A DNA stretch of 64,000 nucleotides, from contig JAQVHZ010000004.1 in assembly GCA_028695965.1 (NCBI GenBank), positions 1-64,000 of the forward strand, written 5' to 3'. Positions 44,362 to 53,736 of the stretch are shown here, piece after piece. The DNA comes from Thermoguttaceae bacterium. GTDB lineage: Bacteria > Planctomycetota > Planctomycetia > Pirellulales > Thermoguttaceae. Made by a program: the position numbers and the translations under genes. Each line of letters opens with the position of its first letter. The first letter of the stretch is position 1. The notes beneath the pieces are model-generated. The model did not search any database. It was not told the origin of the DNA and saw nothing but the letters and a program-made list of their open reading frames with translations.

Positions 44362-44546
44362 GGCTTTGTTGAATAATGGCGTCTGCAAAAACACGTAGTC
44401 CCAAGCGCCGCAAATAAGTAAAGCGCCCTTGCTTTTATCACTGTCTCCGCCTTTTGATTTTCTATGGTTCGATTTTTCAATCGTTCTCCAAAAACCTTTT
44501 TTATTCGGAACATTGCCGTTTCAACAAACGAACGGCGACGGCAACC
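44362..44546 (-). mobile_element. Remnant of an IS5-type insertion sequence (transposase C-terminus and end)
   Basis: GGCTTTGTTGAATAA at 44362-44376 matches the terminal repeat of IS903-like (IS5 family) elements as I remember it. Reading inward on the minus strand, codons between about 44540 and 44380 give MFRIKKVFGERLKNRTIENQ and KAETVIKARALYLFAALG, the usual C-terminal pattern of IS5-type transposases (F-G-x-x-L-x-x-R-x-x-E-x-Q-x-x-E and L-x-x-F-x-x-L-G). The rest of the element is missing; it abuts the second pnuC copy at 44547. Confidence 0.55.
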
Positions 44547-44788
44547 AACCTGCCGTTCGTCGACAGCGTCACGACGGTTCTTTCGGTCTTTGGGCAGTTC
44601 CTGCTCATCAAGCGCTATATCGAACACTGGATTATCTGGATCGTCGTCGACGTCGTCTCGGTCGTCATGTGGGTCTATGCGCTCAATACGGAAGGCGAAA
44701 GCGTCGCAACGCTGCTGATGTGGATCGTCTTTACCATGAACGGATTTATCATGTTCTTCAAATGGCGCTGCGATATGAAACGACAAAA
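44547..44788 (+). pseudogene. Second copy of the pnuC 3' end
   Basis: A near-identical 242-bp copy of 41705-41946, encoding the last 80 or so residues of PnuC and ending in RQKISDES at about 44807. It has no start of its own and follows the transposase fragment. A hairpin GCAAAAT/ATTTTGC at 44831-44850 comes after it. The low divergence means that the duplication is recent or is kept alike by gene conversion. Confidence 0.85.
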
Positions 44789-44862
44789 AATTTCTGACGA
44801 ATCTTGACCGAGCCAGACTGTTTCGGTTATGCAAAATTTAACGATTTTGCAAATAATGCTAT

Positions 44863-44890
44863 TTGAAATGAGGCTCTAGGACGATAATAT
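44863..44890 (+). promoter_or_regulatory. Promoter of the lipoprotein gene at 44968
   Basis: TTGAAA (44863-44868) and TAATAT (44885-44890) are 16 bases apart, with a predicted leader of about 70 bases. Confidence 0.55.
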
Positions 44891-44967
44891 AAGGAAGCGG
44901 CGTCTTCTCGAGAGTCGAGGGGCGCGTCTTCATTGTTGAAGTTACGAACTGTTCAAAGGAACCTAGA

Positions 44968-45657
44968 ATGTCCCATAGCCGAGGTCTAGTCTATACGTTT
45001 GCGCTGACGGCGCTTATGTCGCTGACGTTATTCTCAGCGTCCGGGTGCGCTGGCGCGTTCCTTATGCCGATTTACTTAATCTATGGAACCGACGCTCCCG
45101 CCGTCTACAAAAACGAGATGAAGGCGATTCCGAAGGGCTCGAAGATGGTCGTCATTTGCCGCTCGAACTTGAACTTGTTCGGGTCGGCGAATCCGAACGC
45201 GGACCTCGCGCAAAGCGTTACGTACGTCGTTTCGACGGAAATGAAGGACAAGAAAAAGAAGAAGCTCGTATGGATTCCTTATGCTGAAGTCGAGGACAGA
45301 TTCGACGAAGAAGAGCTGAACTCCCTGAGCTTCGAGAAGATGGGGCACGAGCTCAAGGCGGACTACGTCATCGGCGTTGAAATCGACGCGTTCGATATTC
45401 ACCACTCGACCCAGTTCTTTCAAGGGAACGCCAAGGTCCTCGTCCGCATGATCCGCGTCCAAGACGGCGAAACGGTCGTTCGTCAATCGATGCCGACCTA
45501 CACCTACCCCACCAACCCGATTCCAAGGTCCGAGTACGACGAGATCGAGTTCCAAAAGACCTTTACCGTCCGGCTCGCCAGAAATATCGCCACGCTATTC
45601 TGTCCGCACGATCCGCACGCGGAATACGCGACCGACTCCGATTTCTCGAATCGTTAA
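44968..45657 (+). CDS. Predicted lipoprotein
   Basis: The 229-residue product has a lipoprotein signal peptide ending in SASGC near residue 27. The mature part contains MVVICRSNLNLFG, WIPYAEVEDRFDEEELNSL and LKADYVIGVEIDAFDIHHS, which together suggest an alpha/beta domain of the kind seen in outer-membrane or envelope lipoproteins of planctomycetes. The call stays at predicted lipoprotein. It ends with a strong terminator. AAAGGAACC lies ahead of the ATG. Function unknown. Confidence 0.75.
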   Translation: MSHSRGLVYTFALTALMSLTLFSASGCAGAFLMPIYLIYGTDAPAVYKNEMKAIPKGSKMVVICRSNLNLFGSANPNADLAQSVTYVVSTEMKDKKKKKLVWIPYAEVEDRFDEEELNSLSFEKMGHELKADYVIGVEIDAFDIHHSTQFFQGNAKVLVRMIRVQDGETVVRQSMPTYTYPTNPIPRSEYDEIEFQKTFTVRLARNIATLFCPHDPHAEYATDSDFSNR

Positions 45658-45690
45658 TCGCACGGCGCCATGACGGCTTCCTAACAACGA

Positions 45691-45731
45691 ACGCCGCCGG
45701 TCGAACAGCTTTCGATCGGCGGCGTTTTTTT
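45691..45731 (+). terminator. Rho-independent terminator
   Basis: ACGCCGCCG with GTCGAA (45691-45705) pairs with TTCGATCGGCGGCGT (45711-45725), followed by TTTTTT. It ends the lipoprotein unit and faces the end of the convergent rhamnosidase gene. Confidence 0.9.
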
Positions 45732-45776
45732 GCGCCCGCAACGCGAATTGCGAGCGATCTCCAGCGGCGGTCAGAT

Positions 45777-48236
45777 TCAGATCGCTTCAAGCCCGGACGC
45801 GTTTTCGACGCTGACGGCGTATCCGTCCGGCGTTTCGAGCGTATAGGCGATCTTGCCGTCTTTCTTCTCCCAGCGCAGCTTGATCGCGCCGCCGGGGACA
45901 GGCTGGACGCCAGCCGCCCATTCGAGCCCTTCGACTTTCGGGATGCGAATCTCGATCTTCTTGCCCACGGCGTCGACGTCGGCGATTCCCAGGACGTCGC
46001 GATAGAGGACGCGCACGATGTGGGACGCGAACCCATGATTGCAGCTTGCGTACGCGCCGTCGTTTTCCCAGAGCGTGCCGGTCAGGTCCGCCATATACTC
46101 GTTGTAGGCGACCGATTCGTCGAGCAGTTGCGAGCCGCGGTCCGCCTGCGACAGGAGTTCGAGCCTTAACACGTTGCCGACAAAGGCGTTGGCCTTGTGG
46201 ACTTCCGGATAGCCGCCTTCTTTGATCCTGTTCGGTCCGAATTCATCGAGCAGGGTCGCCCACAATTCCGGGTAGGTTTCCGGCGTCGCGGTCTCAAAGA
46301 AAAACGCGAAGTATTGGCAAATTTCCGACCGGTCTCGCAAGATCTCCAAGGAGCCGTCGACCTTGCGCACGGCGTGATCGACGAAGAACTCCCCGTCAAA
46401 CGATTGTTCGCGGACCTTATCGCGAATCTTCGCCGCTTTTTCCGTCCATTTCGGAACGTCGTACATCTCGCCCGCTGTGTCGAGAACGTACGCGTAAAGC
46501 ATATTGCTCGGATAGTTCACGTCTTGCACGAACTCGTTGGCTTTGGACCATTCGACGAAGACCCAGCTCGGGAGCTTTTCGAGCAGTCCGTCGGAATTCT
46601 CGTACTGTTCGAAGAAGGCCATGAGCTTTTCGATCTTCTTGCGCAAGCCCTTAATTGTCGTCTGGTCGGGGGAACGGCGCGCGTATTCCCTCAATTCGGC
46701 GACGAACCACATCGCCCAGTTCGGAATAAAGACTCCGTCGTAGTGGTCGGCGGGATAGCACATCGGCAGCATGCCGTCCGGAAGGCATTCGAACGACTCC
46801 GGAAGCATATAGTTTTCGTAAAAGACTTGTTCGACGTCGGTCTTGCCGGTGAGGTCGAACGCCGAGCGCGCCGTGAAGAAGGAGTCGCAGAGCCAGCCCG
46901 CGCGTTCGCGGTGCGGACAGTCGGTAAAGGCGTCGACTGAGTTTTCGCGGAACGTAAGGACGCCCGCCTTGTACAATTTGGTCAAGCGCGGATCGGCGCT
47001 GTCGAAGGACGCTTCTCGAGTCGGCGGGTAGGCGTACTCGCGCGAGTAGAGCTTCTTGAGCGTGAAGGAGCCTTTCAGGCAGTGCAGTTTGGCGTATCGG
47101 CCGACTTGCGGCTCAAACGCTTCGAGGGACGTCGTCGCGGCGCCTTTGTCCAGGGTCCACTTGATCGCGCTGCAGGTTCCCAAGCGCAGGAAATTGACGT
47201 CTTCAGAAGGATCGAGAATTTCGTCGAACGTCAGAACGATTTCCGTTTCGCCCTCGGTCTGGACTTCCATGCCGAAGAAGCCGCAGTAGTTCGCGCCGAA
47301 GTCGACAATCTGGCAGTCTCCGGCGTTGTAGGTCGATCCGATCCCGAGCGGCTCGGCGTTTTCGTCGAAGGTCGTCTGGAGCGCCTGAACTTCGTCGGAA
47401 AGGATGAGTTCGAGCTCGTCGATCTTATAGCCTTTGAGCTGCGGACTGATATTGACGAGGGACCGATCGCGCCACGGATGCTCGAGCTTTTCGAGCTTCG
47501 TCACTTTTCCGGTCTTGCCCCACCCGGTCGGTTCGAGGACGGCGAATTCCGGATAGGGGACGCGGCGCGGCAAGTACTTGACTTCCGGCTGTTTCGCAAG
47601 CTTGACCGGCTCGATTTCGTGGACGCGCGGAACCTTGTACACCTCGATAAAGGGGCGCTGGAAGCTGAAGCGCTGGACCTTTTGCACGCGGTACTTAGTG
47701 TAGTCGAGCGCGTTAAAAGGAACGACGTCCTTTTCTCTGGCGGCAAGGGTCGCCGCAAGAACTTTGCCGTTGCCGTCGACAACTTCCGCCTGCAGGAACG
47801 AAGGCTGGTCGAGAAGATAGTAGCTGTTGCTGTTGTATCCGGCGACCTCGATCGTCAGGAAATTCTTGCCTTTCGTCAAGAGTTTCGAGAGATCCCATTC
47901 GTCGATGCGGAACCACCCGTGCGGTCCGCGCGCGGGGCCGTAGCCGACATATTTTTCGCCGAGCATAACGCGCATAATGCTCGAGCCGGTCGACCGGAGA
48001 AACGCGCCTTCAATAGCATCTTCGTCGACGTCGAACTCGGCGTAGAAGACGAGCGTAACGTTCATCTCCTCTTCTCTGCCCTTTTCCCATAACGGAACAG
48101 CTTTTTGGAACTTGGGTGCGTCCGCGCTTTGCGCTTCGAGCGCTTGGAGCTCGAAATCGGGCAGTCCGCACATCGTTGCGGCGCCGGCGAGCGTTCCCGT
48201 CTTCAGGAACGAACGACGATTGAGTGTATGCGTCAT
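45777..48236 (-). CDS. GH78-like alpha-L-rhamnosidase, Tat-exported
   Basis: The 819-residue product starts with a twin-arginine signal (NRRSFLKTGTLAGAATMCG). Residues 40-250 hold beta-sandwich domains (MRVMLGEKYVGYGPARG, then WDLSKLLTKGKNFLTIEVAG). From about 430 comes an (alpha/alpha)6 barrel with DCPHRERAGWLCDS, the GH78 pattern D-x-P-x-R-x-E-R-x-G-W in which the Glu is the general acid, and NHGFASHIV-type text near the end of the barrel. A C-terminal beta domain closes the protein. Such enzymes release L-rhamnose from plant or bacterial glycans. A strong promoter lies upstream. The exact substrate is unknown, and members of related six-hairpin families cannot be excluded. Confidence 0.8.
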   Translation of the reverse strand: MTHTLNRRSFLKTGTLAGAATMCGLPDFELQALEAQSADAPKFQKAVPLWEKGREEEMNVTLVFYAEFDVDEDAIEGAFLRSTGSSIMRVMLGEKYVGYGPARGPHGWFRIDEWDLSKLLTKGKNFLTIEVAGYNSNSYYLLDQPSFLQAEVVDGNGKVLAATLAAREKDVVPFNALDYTKYRVQKVQRFSFQRPFIEVYKVPRVHEIEPVKLAKQPEVKYLPRRVPYPEFAVLEPTGWGKTGKVTKLEKLEHPWRDRSLVNISPQLKGYKIDELELILSDEVQALQTTFDENAEPLGIGSTYNAGDCQIVDFGANYCGFFGMEVQTEGETEIVLTFDEILDPSEDVNFLRLGTCSAIKWTLDKGAATTSLEAFEPQVGRYAKLHCLKGSFTLKKLYSREYAYPPTREASFDSADPRLTKLYKAGVLTFRENSVDAFTDCPHRERAGWLCDSFFTARSAFDLTGKTDVEQVFYENYMLPESFECLPDGMLPMCYPADHYDGVFIPNWAMWFVAELREYARRSPDQTTIKGLRKKIEKLMAFFEQYENSDGLLEKLPSWVFVEWSKANEFVQDVNYPSNMLYAYVLDTAGEMYDVPKWTEKAAKIRDKVREQSFDGEFFVDHAVRKVDGSLEILRDRSEICQYFAFFFETATPETYPELWATLLDEFGPNRIKEGGYPEVHKANAFVGNVLRLELLSQADRGSQLLDESVAYNEYMADLTGTLWENDGAYASCNHGFASHIVRVLYRDVLGIADVDAVGKKIEIRIPKVEGLEWAAGVQPVPGGAIKLRWEKKDGKIAYTLETPDGYAVSVENASGLEAI

Positions 48237-48274
48237 GTGTATGATTCCTTTCTTGAGGTTAAAAAGTAAAGTCG

Positions 48275-48303
48275 ATTGTACTATTTCAAAAAGCGAAAGT
48301 CAA
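48275..48303 (-). promoter_or_regulatory. Sigma70-type promoter of the rhamnosidase gene
   Basis: On the minus strand TTGACT (48298-48303) and TACAAT (48275-48280) are 17 bases apart, about 40 bases ahead of the ATG at 48236. The remaining bases up to 48589 show no gene or repeat. Confidence 0.7.
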
Positions 48304-48589
48304 ATAGATTGAGAAATATATTGGGAAAAATTTTTTCTCAATTGAAAAGACGCTGTTGAAAATCGTTATTGAAGAACTTGCGGTCTTTAACATAGAATAC
48401 CTAAAACCGCCGTGCAAATACTGCAAAAGAACGCCGTGTCGCAAGTTATAGAAGGAAAGAACGCCATCGGCGTCAATCGTCAGTCGACTGCGGCACGATC
48501 GCGATCTTGTCAAAATTTCCTTGAAAGCGCCGCGAAGGGAACGTCTGCTTCTCGAATCTGTCGTTATCAACGCGGCGTTTCGTCTGATT

Positions 48590-49195
48590 TTACTCTTTTG
48601 CTTGCTCCAGCTCTTGGTTTTCCGGCGCCTGGTTGGCGTCTGGAGAAGCTTTAGGCGCGCTTGGCCCTTTGCCGCCTTTATTTTTTTTATCCGGAAAATT
48701 GGGATAAACCGACGTTATATCCGAAGGAAGGAATATACGCGGCGGAAAGTCGTCGATCGCATACTTATTGTACTTTTGGTCTTTGAGCGGCACGCGAAGC
48801 GTTATTCGGGAAGTCAGAGAAAACTCAATATCAGTGTCTACAAGCCGAATTTTCTCCAATGGAATTTTCAAAGAGACGGTAAACGCCCCTCCTTGTCTTC
48901 TGCACAAAATAGCGGCTGGTCCTCGTCTTATGCACATGATAACGTGATCGTCCGTTGCAGCGACAAAACAAGAATAACCGCTCCCCACCATCGGTTTTGT
49001 TTTAGTGTCGGTATATAACCCTCGCACTGAGTTTGACAACAAACGGCAATCTTCTTCCGACGCTGGAAACACGCTTTTCAACTTGAACGCATTGTTCAGC
49101 ATCGTTTGTTTAATCCGCAGGTCTATCGCATAAAGGACCAAAAAAGTCAGGCCGACTGCGATAGCGACAACAACGACAATAAGAAACGCATCCAT
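48590..49195 (-). CDS. Membrane-anchored protein of unknown function
   Basis: The 201-residue product has one N-terminal helix (LIVVVVAIAVGLTFLVLYAI, residues 5-24), a globular part with AATDDHVIMCIRRGPAAILC and a disordered, Pro/Asn/Lys-rich tail (about 165-201). The middle part, with strands and a possible PH-like pattern (VSLKIPLEKIRLVDTDIEF), is suggestive of a small lipid- or protein-binding domain, but I recognise no family. It stands alone between the two glycosidase genes on the minus strand. Confidence 0.6.
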   Translation of the reverse strand: MDAFLIVVVVAIAVGLTFLVLYAIDLRIKQTMLNNAFKLKSVFPASEEDCRLLSNSVRGLYTDTKTKPMVGSGYSCFVAATDDHVIMCIRRGPAAILCRRQGGAFTVSLKIPLEKIRLVDTDIEFSLTSRITLRVPLKDQKYNKYAIDDFPPRIFLPSDITSVYPNFPDKKNKGGKGPSAPKASPDANQAPENQELEQAKE

Positions 49196-49702
49196 TTTGG
49201 CCCCCGATTCTAGCTGAATAAAAATCCTCTTGTTTCAGTTCGTCTAGTCTTTTGACGACACGGCGTCGATTTCCGTTGAGAAGTTCCTGACAAGGTATTT
49301 ATCGCTCAACGGCTGTGAACAATCAATTGGCAACGGGAACGGCGGGATCTCGTCAAAATTGCCCGCGACTTGATTATATTGGAACGCTGCGCGATTTTCA
49401 ATGAAATCCAGCCTCTTTTTGAAAAATTTTCAGAAATATTTCCGGAATCGCTTTCATAGTCGTTGGAATCGGGATAATCTTCGGCGTCTTACGGGTCGTT
49501 TCGGCAGATAAGGTCGGTCTCAGTCTCTTAGAAGTCACGAATAGACTAGAGGCAATTTGAGCGCGACGTCTGAAGATTCGGGGTTCAAACGCGTCCTCAT
49601 TCGCTTCCGCTCTTTGAAAAAGAGGAGGTCTTTCTTGAAAAGGCTGTTCGGAACGCGTATAATACGTTCCATTACCCCCTAACCCTCAGCGAAGGACGAC
49701 CC
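49196..49702. other. Intergenic region with a strong promoter
   Basis: About 500 bases between divergent genes. It holds the promoter at 49635-49663. The rest, including the AT-rich part near 49370-49470, has no gene, repeat or RNA that I can identify. Confidence 0.5.
49635..49663 (+). promoter_or_regulatory. Sigma70-type promoter of the glycosidase gene
   Basis: TTGAAA (49635-49640) and TATAAT (49658-49663) are exactly 17 bases apart. The leader would be about 33 bases. Confidence 0.8.
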
Positions 49703-51538
49703 ATGCCGCGCCAAACAGCTTGCTTTGTAACTTTATTAGCGTTAGCGCTAACTTGCTTATTCATTTCCCTTCCCTCGTTAGCGCTTGCTCAAGTCCCTGG
49801 CGCGCCCTGGCAAGGGGTCGACGATTTCGGACGCGTTACGGCGTCGGAGGGTCAGGTTCCTGCGACGCGTCCTGACAAGACGGTCGGGCTGTTCTACTTC
49901 CTCTGGACGGACTCGACGCAAGGGGACATACCGGTCGACACGAAGAATCGGCACGTCGATAAACCCGGTCCGTACGACTTGACGCAAATCCTCAAGAAAG
50001 ATCCCGACCCCGTCCAAAAGGACGAGCTGCTCGGAAAGAACGGCGAAATGCATTACTGGGGCGAGCCGCTCTTTGGCTATTACGATTCCCGCGATCCTTG
50101 GGTCGTCAGGCGGCATATGCGGCTGATTGCGGACGCCGGAGTCGACACGCTCGTCTTCGACGTCACAAACTTGCAGACCTACCCCCATGTCTACCTCCCG
50201 CTCTGCGATATCCTTCTGGAAATGCGCGCGGCAGGGTACGCGGCGCCGCAGGTTACGTTCATGACGAACACGCGCATGAAAGAGAACGTCGACGCGCTCT
50301 GGAACGATTTCTATTCTCAGGAACGATACGCGTCCCTCTTCTTCCAATGGGAGGGCAAGCCGCTCCTGCTTGCGAATCGAACCGAGGTTTCCGAGGAACT
50401 GCGCGATAAATTCACGTTCCGGACCGCCTATTGGCCGACGAACGGCAGGAAGAACACGCATAACGAATGGCAATGGGTCGCCGCGTATCCGCAGACGTAC
50501 AGCTGGGCGGTCGACGAAAACACGCCGGAGGAAGTCAACGTCTCGACCGCGCAGAATCTCGCAAGGGACGCGGAAGCCGCGCCTGTCTGGATGAGTATGC
50601 TGACGGCGCGGGGACGTTCGTTCGTCTGGGGCGCCGAGCGTCAGCAGGACGCGCCGGACCTCGGCTTGAATTTCGCGCAGCAGTGGGAACGCGCTTATGA
50701 GCTTGATCCGCCCTTTGTTATGATCACCGGCTGGAACGAATGGATCGCCGGACGCTGGCGCGTTTCCTATTACAACCCAGAGACGCGGCGCGGCGAAATG
50801 GTCTATGCGTTCATCGACCAATATAATTACGAATACAGCCGCGACGTCGAGCCGAATCGGTCGTCGAAACACGTCGACGCGTATTATCTGCAAATGGTCG
50901 ACGGTATCCGGAAATACAAGGGCGCCTCTCCCCTGCCCGCGCCGACGCCGCGCAAGTCGATCGACCTCGACGCGGGGTTCGAGCAATGGGATACGGTCGA
51001 GCCAAGTTTACGCGACTATGTCGGCGAGACGGCGCCGCGCGATTTCACAGGCGTCGGGGGCGCGTATTACGCGAACAGGTCGGGACGAAACGATATTGTC
51101 GTGTGCAAAGCGACGCGCGACTCCGAGCAGGTCTATATTTACGTCGAGACGCGCGACCCGATTACGCCGACCCCGCCGGACGGCCTGTGCGTTGCGTTTG
51201 ACTCCGACGACGACTTGACGACCGGCTGGCGCGGGGCAGATTTGCTCGTCGGGCGCAGTTACTCCGCAGACGGGACCGTTTCTGCAGAAATATTCGACGA
51301 GACGACAAAAGAAACGCTCTCCTGGTCGACCGGCGCGACCTTTGACGGCGCGCGGTGGGCGGTCGAGGGAACGAAGCTCCAGCTCTCGATCCCGGTTGGG
51401 TTCTTCGCAGGCGCGGATCCGCAGCGCGTTTCGTTCAAGGCGCTCGACGCCGTGCCGCTCGACTCGCCCGCCGATCTCTACGACCAAGGGGACGTCGCGC
51501 CTGAAAGTTCGTTCTTCTATCGAGTTAAATTTCTCTAA
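49703..51538 (+). CDS. Exported GH99/GH71-like glycosidase with a C-terminal CBM9-like domain
   Basis: The 611-residue product has a signal peptide (residues 1-29, FISLPSLALA). The main domain (about 55-390) reads GLFYFLWTDSTQ, WGEPLFGYYDSRDPWVVRRHM, AGVDTLVFDVTN, PLLLANRTEVS and MITGWNEWIAGRW. This is the (beta/alpha)8 pattern of GH99- and GH71-like enzymes, where Asp and Glu at the ends of strands act in catalysis. The last 170 residues (VCKATRDSEQVYIYVETRDP, LCVAFDSDDDLTTGW) resemble family 9 carbohydrate-binding modules. Together with the nearby GH78-like gene it suggests glycan breakdown. The GH family number is tentative. Confidence 0.7.
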   Translation: MPRQTACFVTLLALALTCLFISLPSLALAQVPGAPWQGVDDFGRVTASEGQVPATRPDKTVGLFYFLWTDSTQGDIPVDTKNRHVDKPGPYDLTQILKKDPDPVQKDELLGKNGEMHYWGEPLFGYYDSRDPWVVRRHMRLIADAGVDTLVFDVTNLQTYPHVYLPLCDILLEMRAAGYAAPQVTFMTNTRMKENVDALWNDFYSQERYASLFFQWEGKPLLLANRTEVSEELRDKFTFRTAYWPTNGRKNTHNEWQWVAAYPQTYSWAVDENTPEEVNVSTAQNLARDAEAAPVWMSMLTARGRSFVWGAERQQDAPDLGLNFAQQWERAYELDPPFVMITGWNEWIAGRWRVSYYNPETRRGEMVYAFIDQYNYEYSRDVEPNRSSKHVDAYYLQMVDGIRKYKGASPLPAPTPRKSIDLDAGFEQWDTVEPSLRDYVGETAPRDFTGVGGAYYANRSGRNDIVVCKATRDSEQVYIYVETRDPITPTPPDGLCVAFDSDDDLTTGWRGADLLVGRSYSADGTVSAEIFDETTKETLSWSTGATFDGARWAVEGTKLQLSIPVGFFAGADPQRVSFKALDAVPLDSPADLYDQGDVAPESSFFYRVKFL

Positions 51539-51713
51539 TAAGTTCTTTAGCCGCGATTTCGCTCTTGCGCTTGCAATAAAAAAACGTTATCGTGGAGACG
51601 GCGTATTGGCGAAAATGGAGTTTCGCCGACGTTATGCCGCGTCAACGCTCGTCGTTTTGCGAGCGGCGCGACGCTTGTATTTTGTCGTAAAATTGCAAAA
51701 AAGGAGCGCAATA

Positions 51714-53555
51714 ATGTTACGACGTTCAGTTGCCCTATGCGCATTATGCGCCGTTCTTGGAGCATACTCGCTAGGAACGAACGTCTCGGGCGCCGATCCT
51801 AAGCCCGAGCCGAAGTCCTTGCTAGATAAACTTCTCCCGAACAAGAGCGCGACCGCGACCGAACCCGGCGATTCGGAATCTCGCCGTCCATTCTATGGCT
51901 TGCTTTTCCCTTCTTCTGAGGGTGAAAGCGCGTCCATTCGCGCGCAAGCCGCCGACCCGGCGAGCGCCGCGCCCGCCGATCCTGCCGCCGAACCTATCCC
52001 TAACGACCGCGTCTTGGAACTCTCCGACGCGATCGGACGCGCGCGCATTAACGCGGCGACAGCCGATATTGTCGTACTGAACGAATCGGGCCAGACCAAT
52101 TCCGAAGGCGTCGGCGTCGCGGTCCACTACAACGCGGAACATCGCGAAGCGCTCTTCGTCGTTTCGGCGCGCCTTTTCGACGGCGTCGACGTCGAGTCGT
52201 CGGAGCCGCGCGTAACCGCAAGAATCTACTATCCTCACGAGGCGACGTTCGAAGAGACGATCGGACAATGCGTCTACTGCGACCCGAAGACGGGGCTTGC
52301 GCTCGTGGCGGCGCTCGCTTCTCGTTCGATACTCCCGGTCGCGTTTCTGCCGACGCATATGTCGTTGACCGCCGGGGAAGAGGCGCTCGAATTCGCGCGC
52401 GACGGCAATAAGTTCGTCTCTTTTCCTCACGAAGTCCTCGAGGCCGCTCAGCCCGACTCTCCGAGCGAAGGAAGCGGCGTGAACCGTCCTAGTGCGGACG
52501 TTCCGCTCGCGGGCAAGCCATTTGCAGAAGGCGCCGGGTGCTTTGCGCGCCGCAACGGGCGTCTCTACTTTGCGGGCTTATGTTCGCTCGACGCCGAAAC
52601 GTCCGAATGTTTTCTAACGCCGACGTCGGCGCTCATGCAAGCGCTCGTTTCGAACCGCAATCTCGCCGCGGTCTATCGCGATCAGATTTCAGGCAAATTC
52701 GACACGTCGGCGTCGCGTGAAGAGATCAATTTCGCAATGGGACTGCTCTCCGGCAAGCCGACTCAACAAGCCGAACAAGAGCCGATCGAGCAAGAGCCCG
52801 TCACTACGCTGTCGGAACTCACAATGCTTCAAGACGAGCCGATCTTTGCGTATACCAAAATGTCGCCGTACGCAAGTGAACCTGTCGTGACGCAAACGCA
52901 AACGCAAACGCCGTCGACGAACGACAGCATGATTAGTCCGGAAGATCCGCTCGCTCAAAACGCGTTGACGCCGAACGCGGAACCTGCCCAACCCGCAACG
53001 GCAAGCGTCGTAAAGAATAGTCCAAACGCCGCCTCTATTCCCGTGTTCCAGCCGGAGCAAGCGGCTCAGTCGGCGCCGCGGCAAATCCCTCCGCATATTC
53101 CGTTGATAATCTCCGCGCAAACGCCCGAGGGGGAGACGGTTCAATATGTGCTCAGCCCCGCGCATAATATGAGCGCTCAGCAACAAACCAACGCCGCGCC
53201 AAGCGGCCTTCGATCGACAGGATACGACAATCAGCCCGACCCGGAAACGGTCGCCGCGTACGAACGCGAAGAAGAGGCGTTCAACGCCGCGATCGACGCG
53301 CTCCGACGACGCGCTATGGAAGGCGCCGAGATCCTCTGCATCGTAACTTGGCCGGGAGACGCCGCAGGCGACGAGCCGAGAGAAACGGAGGTCGTCCGGC
53401 TGCCCAAGCGCATGATCGCCAACCCTTACTCGCCAAAGTCGAACGTCGAACTCGTCGGCGCGTCGGCGCAGGAGCGCGCGGTTCCCGACGGTAAGCCGCA
53501 AGGCTCGTTCGTTCCCTTTACGGCGTCCGCGCAACCTGCGGCGGCGATCAAGTGA
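51714..53555 (+). CDS. Exported protein with a degenerate trypsin-like domain
   Basis: The frame is open from 51342, but AAGGAG at 51701-51706 marks the ATG at 51714 (613 residues) with a signal peptide (VALCALCAVLGAYSLG). Residues 105-330 look like a double-beta-barrel serine protease: GVGVAVHYN, ALFVVSARLFDG, CDPKTGLALVAALAS and GCFARRNGRLYFAGLCSL. At the positions of the catalytic His, Asp and Ser the usual T-A-A-H, D-x-A-L and G-D-S-G are absent, so it is probably inactive. The second half is Gln/Pro/Ala-rich and of low complexity. It may act as a binding scaffold. Follows the glycosidase gene by 175 bases. Confidence 0.6.
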   Translation: MLRRSVALCALCAVLGAYSLGTNVSGADPKPEPKSLLDKLLPNKSATATEPGDSESRRPFYGLLFPSSEGESASIRAQAADPASAAPADPAAEPIPNDRVLELSDAIGRARINAATADIVVLNESGQTNSEGVGVAVHYNAEHREALFVVSARLFDGVDVESSEPRVTARIYYPHEATFEETIGQCVYCDPKTGLALVAALASRSILPVAFLPTHMSLTAGEEALEFARDGNKFVSFPHEVLEAAQPDSPSEGSGVNRPSADVPLAGKPFAEGAGCFARRNGRLYFAGLCSLDAETSECFLTPTSALMQALVSNRNLAAVYRDQISGKFDTSASREEINFAMGLLSGKPTQQAEQEPIEQEPVTTLSELTMLQDEPIFAYTKMSPYASEPVVTQTQTQTPSTNDSMISPEDPLAQNALTPNAEPAQPATASVVKNSPNAASIPVFQPEQAAQSAPRQIPPHIPLIISAQTPEGETVQYVLSPAHNMSAQQQTNAAPSGLRSTGYDNQPDPETVAAYEREEEAFNAAIDALRRRAMEGAEILCIVTWPGDAAGDEPRETEVVRLPKRMIANPYSPKSNVELVGASAQERAVPDGKPQGSFVPFTASAQPAAAIK

Positions 53556-53576
53556 TTCGTCGATAACGTCGTTTTC

Positions 53577-53636
53577 AACGAGACGCCGCGAGTGTTTTCA
53601 GTGCGTTCCTTTCTCTCGCGGTCGTCTCGTTTTTTT
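53577..53636 (+). terminator. Rho-independent terminator
   Basis: AACGAGACGCCGCGAG (53577-53592) pairs with CTCGCGGTCGTCTCGT (53615-53630; one mismatch), followed by TTTTTT. Confidence 0.85.
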
Positions 53637-53693
53637 ATTGTTTATCCGCATCTCAGCGCGTTCGCGGTCGAGCCTTCCTGGTCTTGCCCGCTC

Positions 53694-53721
53694 TTGAACC
53701 GCTGTAAAAAACCGCTATAAT
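53694..53721 (+). promoter_or_regulatory. Promoter of the NUDIX-rph-phoH-HD-ybeY operon
   Basis: TTGAAC (53694-53699) and TATAAT (53716-53721) are 16 bases apart. Transcription would start near 53728, only about nine bases before the TTG start at 53737, so the first gene would have a very short leader. Confidence 0.7.
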
Positions 53722-53736
53722 TCTGGAAAAGATATT

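Noticed and set aside
44298..44834. A 178-codon minus-strand frame as a single gene
   Set aside because: Its first half is the antisense of the pnuC copy and only its second half matches a transposase end. It is a composite of two remnants, not a gene.
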